Below are positions 17,308 to 25,229 of a DNA stretch of 51,938 bases, one piece after another (within the stretch, counting starts at the first letter, position 1; each line of letters begins with the position of its first letter). The DNA comes from Bacteroidales bacterium (lineage in GTDB: Bacteria > Bacteroidota > Bacteroidia > Bacteroidales > F082), in the NCBI GenBank assembly GCA_015491905.1, contig WGGC01000143.1, forward strand, positions 1 through 51,938, in the 5' to 3' direction. The position numbers and the translations under genes are program-made. The notes beneath the pieces are model-generated. The model made no database searches. It saw only the letters and a list, made by a program, of their open reading frames with translations, and was not told the origin of the DNA.

Positions 17308-18676
17308 TATAGATATTTATTAAAATTTGAAGAAATTCTTTATTAAGGTTATGATCTTTTTCATAATTATTAAGTAGTTTCTCAAAATGATTTTTATGTG
17401 GGTTTATAATCAAAGAAAAATGGGGTTTTAGTAATTTCATTTTTTGAATTTCAGGATTTTTTTTTGAGGCTTCATTTACTGCGCTTATAACTTCTACCGG
17501 TGTTCCAACACATTCAAAGGGTTTTACAGGAGAAAGTCCTGTGAGTTCCTCAAATATAGTTTCTAAAGTTGTATCTTCTAATAAATTATTATTAAATATT
17601 TTATTCAATTCCTTATTGCTTATAAATGGAGAAAGGATAAGAAATGTAAACAAGCATTTAGGACATTTACCACACCATGAATCAGTTTTACTTCCAACAT
17701 TACAACTTCTAAAACTATAAAAATGTTGGGGATATTGAGAAAACAGTTTAGCAATTTGTAATTCATTTAGAGGCCTTAAAAAACTAAAATAATTTAAACC
17801 GGCATGTAAAAAAGAGCGGGAATAATAACGAAAATCATTTTCAAACTCCATACTTTTTGAATACTGATGATTTATATTAGTTCCCGGTAAAGTACTTTCA
17901 TTAGCACTATTTTCATTTGAAAGTGCTATATTCCTGATGCCTGATGTTACAGCTACTACAGAAGCTGTAAAAGCCAAAAGCGCAGAAAAGGGAGTATGGC
18001 CGTTTAAAAATCCTTTTTTATTCATTTCAAGCATTAGGGGGTCCAAAGTACGATTAACAAAAATTGAATCCTCATCGGAAAAACCTGCAATTTGAATCGT
18101 TCGTAAGGAAGCATCCCTTGGGTTCATGACAAACGGAATGATATTAAAATCAGATTTCTTTAATATCTCGAGGGTAACAACAGAATCTTTTCCTCCTCCA
18201 ACAGGAACCAAAACAGAATTGTTATTTAAAAGGGAATCGGAAGTTTTGACAGGCTTCCCTTTAGTTTCAATATGCATAAAACCTTTTATATCTGTTTCTA
18301 TGCTATTTAAGTAAAAAAATTCTCCCAAACCATTATAGTACAATTTCTTCCACCACGTTATCTGATCTTCATTTAGCTTATATCGTTTAACTATTACTTT
18401 AGGACTACATGTTAATTTCCAATAACTTATTAACTCTACCATTCCCATATGAAAAAAGAGCTGATTTAAAACTTCCTTCTTCATATCCGGTAGGTTTTTT
18501 AAACTATTTTTAGGAATAGATATAGTTGGGTAGAAAGAAAATTTATCAGAAATATTAAAATGAAATCGCGCTTCAATTTTTTTATCATCTTCTGTAAGAA
18601 AAAAATCTTCATAAATAAAAAAAGGATAATTATCCCGAAATTCCTGAAACTTATATTGATTATCTAATCTTTTCAC
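17291..18676 (-). CDS. murL: MurL: UDP-MurNAc-L-Ala-L-Glu epimerase
   Basis: The 461-residue protein matches my memory of MurL, which epimerises the terminal L-Glu of UDP-MurNAc-L-Ala-L-Glu to D-Glu in an ATP- and Mg-dependent reaction. Visible features are the P-loop-like VPVGGGKDSVVTLE (about residues 156-169), the LSNENSANESTLPGTNINHQ block, FLHAGLNYFSFLRPLNELQIA, and a CNVGSKTDSWCGKCPKCLFTF cysteine cluster. The gene immediately precedes and overlaps murD2 by 17 bases, the same pairing as in Xanthomonas. Together the two would supply D-Glu to peptidoglycan without glutamate racemase. An ATP-pyrophosphatase-fold enzyme of other function is the alternative, made unlikely by the neighbour. 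Confidence 0.82.
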   Translation of the reverse strand: MKRLDNQYKFQEFRDNYPFFIYEDFFLTEDDKKIEARFHFNISDKFSFYPTISIPKNSLKNLPDMKKEVLNQLFFHMGMVELISYWKLTCSPKVIVKRYKLNEDQITWWKKLYYNGLGEFFYLNSIETDIKGFMHIETKGKPVKTSDSLLNNNSVLVPVGGGKDSVVTLEILKKSDFNIIPFVMNPRDASLRTIQIAGFSDEDSIFVNRTLDPLMLEMNKKGFLNGHTPFSALLAFTASVVAVTSGIRNIALSNENSANESTLPGTNINHQYSKSMEFENDFRYYSRSFLHAGLNYFSFLRPLNELQIAKLFSQYPQHFYSFRSCNVGSKTDSWCGKCPKCLFTFLILSPFISNKELNKIFNNNLLEDTTLETIFEELTGLSPVKPFECVGTPVEVISAVNEASKKNPEIQKMKLLKPHFSLIINPHKNHFEKLLNNYEKDHNLNKEFLQILINIYNELEN

Positions 18677-18740
18677 AATATTTTGGTATGTTTTTTGTTA
18701 ATTAAATAGTGTGTGTAAAGGTAAAATAAAACAATAAATA

Positions 18741-19328
18741 ATGAACATCGACAGGCTAATACAGATAAAATCAAATGATTTAAAACCAGCAAAAGGCAGA
18801 GTACTTTTGTCGGAGCCTTTTATGGGTGATTATTATTTTGGACGATCTGTAGTATTACTTGCTGAGCATAATAAAGAAGGCTCGATGGGAATAATTTTAA
18901 ATAAACCAATTTCCACACAATTAAATGATGTAGTTCAAGATTTTCCTGAAATTAACCTTCCATTGTATTTAGGAGGACCGGTAGAAAATAACAGGTTGTT
19001 TTATATTCATACAATTAGTGATAAAATTAGCGATTCTATTGAAGTAGCAAAAAATTTATATTGGGGCGGAAAATTGGATGATATTATAGAACTTGCAAAT
19101 TTGGGTTTACTAAATAATGAAAATATTCGGTTTTTTCTTGGTTATTCCGGATGGTCAGGACAGCAACTGGATTCAGAATTGAAGAAAAACTCATGGGCGA
19201 TAACACCTATAACAGCTTACCAGATTTTTCATATAAAACCTGATTTATTATGGAAAAAATTAACCAGACAGTTAGGGGCAGATTATCGTTTATGGAACAA
19301 GTTTCCTGTAAACCCTTCTAATAATTAA
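18741..19328 (+). CDS. yqgE: YqgE/AlgH family protein (UPF0301)
   Basis: A 195-residue cytoplasmic protein of the YqgE/AlgH family. The signature blocks are KGRVLLSEPFMGDYYFGRSVVLLAEHN, GSMGIILNKP, LYLGGPVENNRLFYIHT and FFLGYSGWSGQQLDSEL, which together cover the whole family profile. The biochemical function of the family is not established. In many bacteria yqgE sits beside yqgF (ruvX). Here ruvX is nearby but on the opposite strand, with def and a small inverted-repeat element between them. The start ATG at 18741 is in the divergent region shared with murL. Confidence 0.93.
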   Translation: MNIDRLIQIKSNDLKPAKGRVLLSEPFMGDYYFGRSVVLLAEHNKEGSMGIILNKPISTQLNDVVQDFPEINLPLYLGGPVENNRLFYIHTISDKISDSIEVAKNLYWGGKLDDIIELANLGLLNNENIRFFLGYSGWSGQQLDSELKKNSWAITPITAYQIFHIKPDLLWKKLTRQLGADYRLWNKFPVNPSNN

Positions 19329-19334
19329 ACTAGA

Positions 19335-19354
19335 AACCTGAGTTCGACATAAGA
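19335..19354 (+). repeat. Left terminal inverted repeat of the MITE-like element
   Basis: Twenty bases that are the exact reverse complement of 19580-19599. The outermost six are AACCTG. Confidence 0.85.
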
Positions 19355-19579
19355 CTTTAGCTACATAAAGCCAACAGGGAGTGAGATTTGGAGAAAGAAA
19401 ACAGAAGGGATAGCAGGCTATTTCAAGGTTTTTTTCTTCAAAGATGGCTTTTTGTTGGCTTTCCCTAAAGGGTCATGATAATTTTCCAACTATACTTCCG
19501 CGAAATTCCTTGAATTATCCCGATAGTCCTGCGAAATTTTGCGTCGACCAGGAAAAAATTATCTATGACTGAAGCAAAA

Positions 19580-19599
19580 TCTTATGTCGAACTCAGGTT
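19580..19599 (-). repeat. Right terminal inverted repeat of the MITE-like element
   Basis: Exact reverse complement of 19335-19354, ending CAGGTT five bases before the def stop codon. Confidence 0.85.
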
Positions 19600-19604
19600 G
19601 GAAA

Positions 19605-20177
19605 TTATTTTTTTACTTTTTTTCTGGGATAAATCATTTTATATGCAGGCTTTGTTTTGCCTGATGAAATATCATTTAGTTTTCTTTTGATTAGCACTTT
19701 TTTAAAGGCCGGAATTCTATCTGTAAACAAAATTCCTTGAGTATGGTCATATTCATGCTGAATAATTCTGGCTAATATTCCTTCAAATTTTTCTTCTTCA
19801 TGAAAAACCCAGTCTTCATCATAATAATTTATATATATGATAGACTTTCTGTTAACAAACTCATTAATTCCCGGAATACTTAAACAACCTTCTTCAAACT
19901 CCCATTCCTTTCCCTCCTGACGAATAATTTCTGCATTTATAAAAACCTTTTTAAAGTCTTTAGTTTCAGGAAATTCTTCAGCAAATGGTGATGCGTCAAT
20001 TACAAAAAGCAATAGTGTTTTATTAATTTGCTGTGCTGCCAGCCCAACACCATGCGATTCATACATAGTTTCGAACATATCTGAAATCAATTGTTGTAAT
20101 TCCTGATTATTTTTTTCAATTTCGGAACCTTTTTTTCTAAGAGTTGGATGACCATATGCGGTTATTGGTAACATCAT
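19605..20177 (-). CDS. def: Peptide deformylase
   Basis: The enzyme removes the N-formyl group from nascent proteins, completing the cycle started by fmt at 9497-10477. The three family motifs are intact in 190 residues: GVGLAAQQ (43-50), EEGCLSIPG with metal ligand Cys98, and QHEYDHTQG with ligands His141 and His145 and catalytic Glu142. The N-terminal ITAYGHPTLR is typical. Two adjacent ATG codons (20177 and 20174) can serve as start. It lies 12 bases downstream of ruvX and is probably cotranscribed with it. Its 3' end abuts the MITE-like element. Confidence 0.97.
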   Translation of the reverse strand: MMLPITAYGHPTLRKKGSEIEKNNQELQQLISDMFETMYESHGVGLAAQQINKTLLLFVIDASPFAEEFPETKDFKKVFINAEIIRQEGKEWEFEEGCLSIPGINEFVNRKSIIYINYYDEDWVFHEEEKFEGILARIIQHEYDHTQGILFTDRIPAFKKVLIKRKLNDISSGKTKPAYKMIYPRKKVKK

Positions 20178-20189
20178 AGTTTATTTCTT

Positions 20190-20600
20190 TTATATTGTTT
20201 GCATAAATGATTGAAGAATAATGGTAGCGCTAATGGTATCTACAAGTGCTTTATTCTGCCTTTGCTTTTTCTTTAATCCACTATCAATCATTGTCTGATG
20301 CGCCATCTTGGAAGTAAACCTCTCATCAAACCTTTCGATTCTCAAATCAGGATACACTTTCCGCAACCGGTTTACAAACGGCTGAATATACTTTGTAGCA
20401 TCTGAAGGCTTGTTATTCATGTCCTTAGGTTCTCCAATTACAATGACATCAACATTCTCGGTATTGAGATACTTTTTAAGAAATTCCCAGATATTTTTAG
20501 TTTCAACTGTTTGAAGCCCGGTAGCAATTATCCGTAATTCATCCGTTACAGCAATGCCGACGCGCTTTTTCCCATAGTCTATAGCCAAAATTCTTCCCAT
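20190..20600 (-). CDS. ruvX: RuvX/YqgF Holliday-junction resolvase-like nuclease
   Basis: This 136-residue RNase H-fold protein is also implicated in 16S rRNA 5' processing. Family markers are ILAIDYGKKRVGIAVTDE at residues 4-21, with the first catalytic Asp, VIVIGEPKDMNNKPSD with a Glu following the second strand, ERFDERFTSKMAH, and KALVDTISATIILQSF with the C-terminal Asp. Length and start are standard. It is first in a two-gene unit with def, with a candidate -7 element just upstream. Confidence 0.95.
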   Translation of the reverse strand: MGRILAIDYGKKRVGIAVTDELRIIATGLQTVETKNIWEFLKKYLNTENVDVIVIGEPKDMNNKPSDATKYIQPFVNRLRKVYPDLRIERFDERFTSKMAHQTMIDSGLKKKQRQNKALVDTISATIILQSFMQTI

Positions 20601-20610
20601 AAATTTTTTG

Positions 20611-20618
20611 CAAAATTA
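20611..20618 (-). promoter_or_regulatory. Candidate -7 element for ruvX-def
   Basis: Minus-strand TAATTTTG fits TAnnTTTG and ends 10 bases before the ruvX start codon. No clear -33 element. Confidence 0.4.
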
Positions 20619-20688
20619 ATATTTTAATTGGTTACATATGAAATATTTTGTAAAATATGTTTAAATAAAAGATATAAGCTGAAAGAAA

Positions 20689-22755
20689 CTAAAATTTTCC
20701 AGGGTTTCTTCCTAATCTGGAATGGGAAAAAAGTATAATATTTATATCTTTTAAAAGGGAGTAATCTCTAATATATAAGTAATTTATCTTATTAATGGTA
20801 TCTGTATCTTTAACATCTCCTGATATAGCATCCATAGGGTTAAGTATTCCGGGTTTTAATAAAATCTCATAGTTTTCACCATCTTTTTGAGGCATATATC
20901 CCACCCAGGAATATTTTCCACTAAGTACCCTTATAATATTTCTGATAAAATAGCGGGGATTTCTTACAACGAAAATCATAAAAGGTAAAATAATGATAAA
21001 GAACACAGATATCATAACGTCTAAGAGGCGTTTATTACGTCGATTGGACTTTTTATGAACAGGGTTTAACTCAAAAGTATATAGTTCTCCTTGGGAATGA
21101 ATCGAATCACTACCTATGATAGAAAAACCTTCAGCAGGGGCAATTTTATATTTTATTTCTTTATCTTTCCACTCCATCATTTTGTTAATAATCAGTTGAT
21201 AAGAAAGATTCTTAGAACAAAAAACTACCTCATTAATATTAAAAATAGTAAGTATATCTTTTACTTGATCAATATCCCCAATAAATTTAGCAGAATTATT
21301 ATTTTTAGTGATTGGATTTATTAACCCTATATAATCTATATCTATTAAGACATTTTTAAGCAAACCGGCAACTCTTTCAGTTTCTTTTTCATCACCGATT
21401 ATCAGAAATCTTTTATTCTTTTTTTCTGTCAGGAAAAATCCCGGCACTTTTAAAAAAATGAAAAAATACCTTACAGCTGGCAACAAAACTAACCCCCATA
21501 ACGAATCCAGTAAAATTTGTGCCCTCGAAAATCTGAGGGATTCTGGTAATAAAGCATATAATATTAAAATAATAATGCTCCCCAACAAAATTCCTTGAAT
21601 TGATTTACTTATTTTGTAAGGCTTATCATAAGCTCCGCTAAAAAACAGAGTTGCCATCCAGATAACAAAATAAACCGGTAAAATCAAGTAAACAAATGTT
21701 GCAGGATAATCACCTCCATTAATATAAATATAATGGGAAGCCCAATAATTTTTTATAATCCATAAACCGGTTATCAATATTATTGCGTCACTAAATGGAA
21801 GAAAAACTTTTTCAGAAATTCTTGAAAATAATGCCAATAAAGCTCGAAAATAAACAGCCAAATTTATGAGTAATGTTAATGATCTGGTTTTTTTGGCAGT
21901 GAAATGTTTTCTGGAGAAAATAATCATGGCCTTGTAAAATACTAAAACATAATTTATACTTCCCTTTTTAGTACTTTCTCCTTTATAATGAATAATTTGC
22001 GTTTCCGGAAAGTAGTAATTTTTGTAACCGGCCTGAGTAATTCTATATGATAAGTCAATATCTTCTCCATACATGAAAAAATCTTCATCAAGAGCACCTA
22101 TTTTATCAATAACAGACTTGCGTAAAAGCATAAAGGCTCCTGCTAAAACATCTACTTCATGAATTTTATCTTCATCAAGAAAACCCAAATGGTAACGTGA
22201 AAATTTTTTAGAGCGGGGAAACAATTTTGAAAATCCAAAAATTTTAAAAAATGCCGCCGAAGGTGTTGGCAATCCACGTTTAGACTCAGGTAAGAATTTT
22301 CCGGAGCCATCAACCATTTTCACTCCTAGTCCTCCTGCTTCAGGGTGAGAATCCATAAAATGAATTACTTTTTCAAAAGTATTGTCCTCAACAACAGTAT
22401 CAGGATTTAATAATAAAATGTATTCTCCTTTTGCCTTTCTAATTGCCTGATTGTTTGCTTTTGCGAATCCAACATTTTCTTTATTTACAATCAGGTTTAT
22501 ATCCGGAAAATTTTCCCTGACCATTTTAACAGAATCGTCAACAGAATTATTATCAATAACAAATATTTCTCCTTGAATATTTTGTAATGCATTGTTTACA
22601 GAAAACAGGCATTGATTCAAAAAATGAGAAACATTATAATTTACAATTATTACTGATAATTTTATGGATTTCAATGATGCAAAATTTATAAAAAAGATAT
22701 ATTTTTTAATGGATATTCTTATTGCTGTCAAAAATAACATATAATTGCGAATCAA
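20689..22755 (-). CDS. GT2 glycosyltransferase fused to a phosphoglycosyltransferase-like membrane region
   Basis: Up to 688 residues. A GT2 domain comes first (KLSVIIVNYN, EIFVIDNNSVDDSV, GFAKANNQAI, YILLLNPDTVV, LGVKMVD, FFMYGEDIDLSYRI, HYKGESTKKGS). Several membrane segments follow (about 320-460), then a nucleotide-binding-like segment (RFLIIGDEKETERVAGLL) and a C-terminal stretch resembling bacterial sugar transferases (NKRLLDVMISVFFIIILPF, WVGYMPQ, LLKPGIL, YIRDYSLLKDINIILF). The catalytic PGT core between these blocks is shortened, so priming activity is doubtful. The first 27 residues look like translated leader. A TTG at 22674, giving MKSIKLSVIIVNYN, is a credible alternative start with a TAAATTTTG motif before it. 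Likely role: envelope polysaccharide synthesis. Confidence 0.82.
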   Translation of the reverse strand: MIRNYMLFLTAIRISIKKYIFFINFASLKSIKLSVIIVNYNVSHFLNQCLFSVNNALQNIQGEIFVIDNNSVDDSVKMVRENFPDINLIVNKENVGFAKANNQAIRKAKGEYILLLNPDTVVEDNTFEKVIHFMDSHPEAGGLGVKMVDGSGKFLPESKRGLPTPSAAFFKIFGFSKLFPRSKKFSRYHLGFLDEDKIHEVDVLAGAFMLLRKSVIDKIGALDEDFFMYGEDIDLSYRITQAGYKNYYFPETQIIHYKGESTKKGSINYVLVFYKAMIIFSRKHFTAKKTRSLTLLINLAVYFRALLALFSRISEKVFLPFSDAIILITGLWIIKNYWASHYIYINGGDYPATFVYLILPVYFVIWMATLFFSGAYDKPYKISKSIQGILLGSIIILILYALLPESLRFSRAQILLDSLWGLVLLPAVRYFFIFLKVPGFFLTEKKNKRFLIIGDEKETERVAGLLKNVLIDIDYIGLINPITKNNNSAKFIGDIDQVKDILTIFNINEVVFCSKNLSYQLIINKMMEWKDKEIKYKIAPAEGFSIIGSDSIHSQGELYTFELNPVHKKSNRRNKRLLDVMISVFFIIILPFMIFVVRNPRYFIRNIIRVLSGKYSWVGYMPQKDGENYEILLKPGILNPMDAISGDVKDTDTINKINYLYIRDYSLLKDINIILFSHSRLGRNPGKF

Positions 22756-22789
22756 ACCCGGTTATCTATGCTTTTCATTTTAATATTGT

Positions 22790-22797
22790 TATTTTTG
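22790..22797 (+). promoter_or_regulatory. Candidate -7 element for the 22808 flippase gene
   Basis: TATTTTTG fits TAnnTTTG and ends 10 bases before the ATG at 22808. Confidence 0.4.
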
Positions 22798-22807
22798 TCA
22801 ATAGAAT

Positions 22808-24100
22808 ATGAACCTGACAAATATTATTAGCACCGGCGGAACAAGATTGCTCAATGCAGTATTCAGCATTTTTATTTTAATCCTGATTACTAATTTTATT
22901 GGTAATGAAGGTTTGGGAATTATCAGTCTTGTAATAGTAGATATTGCCGTAATTCAATTATTTAACGACCTTATTGCAGGTAGTACTTTGGTATATTTTG
23001 CATCCAGGAAATCTATTACAAATCTTTTAACAATAAGTTATATATGGATAATTTTTATTTCCCTTTTAACAGCCGGCATTTACTTTGTCTTTCAATTATT
23101 TTTTCCTGAATTTATAAAATTAATTGTTCCGGATGGATATTTTTTATGGATTATTCTTATTTCAGTTGCAAATGGCTTTATGCAAATTCATTACAATTTA
23201 TTAATGGGGTTAAATAAAGTAAAAATATATAATGTTATTTATTTTATTCAAATTATCCTGCAAATGGGCTTATTTTTATTGTTTTTGCTTTTTCTCCATA
23301 AATATATTCCTTCATCATATTTTCTTGCCCTGGGGATTTCATGGACGATAAGTGGGATAATTGGAATAAACATTCTATCGAAACACTTAAAAACCGAAAG
23401 AAATGAACCAATATTAAAAACGGCCAGCGAATTAATAAATTTCGGTTTTTTCACACAAACAGCCAATTTATTACATCTAGGCAGTAAACGAATAAGTTAT
23501 TATTTTATACGGTATTTCAGCGGACTTTCTGTTCTGGGAATTTTAAGTGCCGGGGTACAAGCTACCGAAGGATTAAAAATATTCGGTCAAAGTATTTCAC
23601 TTGTACAATATTCCAATATTTCAAGTTCCAGAAATAATGAAAAGGCCAGAGTTTTAACTATTCAATTTATGAAAATATCATTTTTATTAACTTTGTCAGG
23701 GTTAATTATTTTATTGGCTGTTCCACAAACAGTTTATACAACAATATTTGGCGAAGGGTTTATTGGAATCAAATTTGTAATTTGGGCATTAAGTCCCGGT
23801 GTTTTAGCTCTTTCTCAAAATACTATATTTAGTCATTATTTTTCAGGAACAGGAAAACCACAAGTTAATTTAAAAACAAATTTAATTGGTTTTATAGCGG
23901 CAATTATTTTTGCATTTATTCTTATCCCAATATGGGGAATAGTTGGTGCCGGTTTAACAGCATCCGGAAGTTATATTGTTTCTCTAATCTATCAGTATTT
24001 TTTATTTAAAAAAAATACAAAAACAAAATTTAGAGAATGGTTACCGGATTATAACGATTTAAAAATAATTAAAGCATATATTAAACGCACAAATATCTAA
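22808..24100 (+). CDS. Polysaccharide flippase-like membrane protein (Wzx/MATE superfamily)
   Basis: The 430-residue integral membrane protein has about twelve hydrophobic segments, starting with AVFSIFILILITNFIGNEGLG. The N-terminal ISTGGTRLLNAVFS and the GLGIISLVIVD turn are typical of the polysaccharide-transport subfamily of the MOP flippases, which move undecaprenyl-linked glycans across the inner membrane. A second repeat begins near FGEGFIGIKFVIWAL. It is divergent from the GT2/PGT-like fusion gene, and the two may serve the same envelope glycan. The substrate is unknown. Confidence 0.82.
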   Translation: MNLTNIISTGGTRLLNAVFSIFILILITNFIGNEGLGIISLVIVDIAVIQLFNDLIAGSTLVYFASRKSITNLLTISYIWIIFISLLTAGIYFVFQLFFPEFIKLIVPDGYFLWIILISVANGFMQIHYNLLMGLNKVKIYNVIYFIQIILQMGLFLLFLLFLHKYIPSSYFLALGISWTISGIIGINILSKHLKTERNEPILKTASELINFGFFTQTANLLHLGSKRISYYFIRYFSGLSVLGILSAGVQATEGLKIFGQSISLVQYSNISSSRNNEKARVLTIQFMKISFLLTLSGLIILLAVPQTVYTTIFGEGFIGIKFVIWALSPGVLALSQNTIFSHYFSGTGKPQVNLKTNLIGFIAAIIFAFILIPIWGIVGAGLTASGSYIVSLIYQYFLFKKNTKTKFREWLPDYNDLKIIKAYIKRTNI

Positions 24101-24156
24101 TAAATAATGATATACAAATTAAAAATTTCTCATGTAACCCACTAACCCATTCCCTG

Positions 24157-25017
24157 CTATATAGAAACTCCTAACCAGTGTTTTGCCAATAGTCCTATTC
24201 CAAATGAAATAGCAGCTACACCTAACGAAATAAAAGCCATAGATGCGAAACGTGATTTAAAAGATACTTCTTTAGCAACAGAAATATAATAGTTATAAGC
24301 GGCTATAATAAGTAAAGTAATTCCTAACATTACCCCCATTGCTAGTTTCGACGAAGAAAAAATAAAATAAGGAAAAACCAATAATATTACAGTAATTAAA
24401 TAGGCAACACCTGTGTATATTGCCGCCACAACAGGGTTAACATCTTCTTTTTCCTCTTCTTCCTGAGATGCCAGATATCCCGAGGATGCCATTGAAAGGG
24501 CTGCTGCAATGCCCATAATAAAACCTGTTACGGCTATTGCCAAATTATCTGTAAAAGCAAAACTCAAACCTACAAGAGTTCCTGTAAGTTCAACCAATGC
24601 ATCATTTAAACCCAGAACAATAGCGCCAACATAAGAAAGTCGTTTATCATTTAATATATTTATTAAATCATGTTCATGGGCTTCTTCTTCCTCCATTATT
24701 TTGCCTACATCAGGGTATTTTTTACCTACTTTTTCATAAAATTCTTGTGCATGTACCTCTCCGCTTTCCATTAATTTAAGTGAAAAGCTAAGTCCGAATA
24801 ATCTTGAGAGCCATTTAAAATAAAATATTTTAAACTTGTCAGGTTTTACATCTTGATGTGTAATATTTTTCCATATATGATAGTGTCTCAATTCATCATC
24901 AGCAATTTGATTTAATACTTTTTTATTTTCTTTTGTAGATGAAATTGATGCAAGGTATCTATAAACAAAATGTTCAGTAATTTCTGCTTTTTGTTGTTTT
25001 ATATAAAGCCGATCCAT
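24157..25017 (-). CDS. Ferritin-like/VIT1 (CCC1) fusion metal transporter (MbfA-like)
   Basis: The 286-residue protein has an N-terminal ferritin-like four-helix domain (about 1-130) with carboxylate/His metal motifs: KAEITEHF, ADDELRHYHIW, ESGEVHAQEFYEKV and EEEEAHEHDL. The C-terminal VIT1/CCC1 transport domain has about five membrane segments, opening with AIVLGLNDALVELTGTLVGLSFAF and including MASSGYLASQEEEE. The architecture matches MbfA-type proteins that export iron or manganese, with the cytosolic domain sensing or oxidising Fe(II). Metal choice is inferred. It is monocistronic, convergent with the flippase gene and divergent from argS. Confidence 0.85.
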   Translation of the reverse strand: MDRLYIKQQKAEITEHFVYRYLASISSTKENKKVLNQIADDELRHYHIWKNITHQDVKPDKFKIFYFKWLSRLFGLSFSLKLMESGEVHAQEFYEKVGKKYPDVGKIMEEEEAHEHDLINILNDKRLSYVGAIVLGLNDALVELTGTLVGLSFAFTDNLAIAVTGFIMGIAAALSMASSGYLASQEEEEKEDVNPVVAAIYTGVAYLITVILLVFPYFIFSSSKLAMGVMLGITLLIIAAYNYYISVAKEVSFKSRFASMAFISLGVAAISFGIGLLAKHWLGVSI

Positions 25018-25051
25018 AAGATTTTTTTAAAGTTTGGAAAATATTAAAAAG

Positions 25052-25059
25052 CAAAAATA
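25052..25059 (-). promoter_or_regulatory. Candidate -7 element for the ferritin-like/VIT1 gene
   Basis: Minus-strand TATTTTTG fits TAnnTTTG, 34 bases upstream of the start codon at 25017. Confidence 0.45.
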
Positions 25060-25197
25060 GAAATTACAATTAATAATATGCTGGAAAATTAATTATACTT
25101 TTCATTAAAAAAATTATTTAAAAGAAAAAATTTAAGATAGCCAAAATGATTAAATATTCATTCCTTTAAATTTTAAAAATTAGAAAAGCTTTTTTTC

Positions 25198-25205
25198 TAA
25201 TTTTG
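25198..25205 (+). promoter_or_regulatory. Candidate -7 element for argS
   Basis: TAATTTTG followed by C fits TAnnTTTG and lies 24 bases before the argS ATG at 25230. A -33 TTG is not evident. Confidence 0.5.
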
Positions 25206-25229
25206 CAACCTAAAAAATAAATATATTCA

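Larger units (their letters stand above)
19335..19599. mobile_element. MITE-like non-autonomous element with perfect 20-bp terminal inverted repeats
   Basis: AACCTGAGTTCGACATAAGA at 19335-19354 is repeated exactly as its reverse complement at 19580-19599. With two mismatches the match continues inward to about 28 bases. The 265-bp interior holds no ORF of note but has a second inverted pair (AAAGCCAACA at 19367-19376, TGTTGGCTTT at 19453-19462) and two GCGAAATT copies. It fills the convergent gap between yqgE and def, ending 5 bases before the def stop. No target-site duplication was found. It is best read as a miniature element or relic whose ends belong to an unseen insertion sequence. Confidence 0.65.

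Noticed and set aside
19329-19604. Possible CRISPR array or structured ncRNA between yqgE and def
   Set aside because: There are no regularly spaced direct repeats; the terminal and internal inverted repeats fit a miniature transposable element better.
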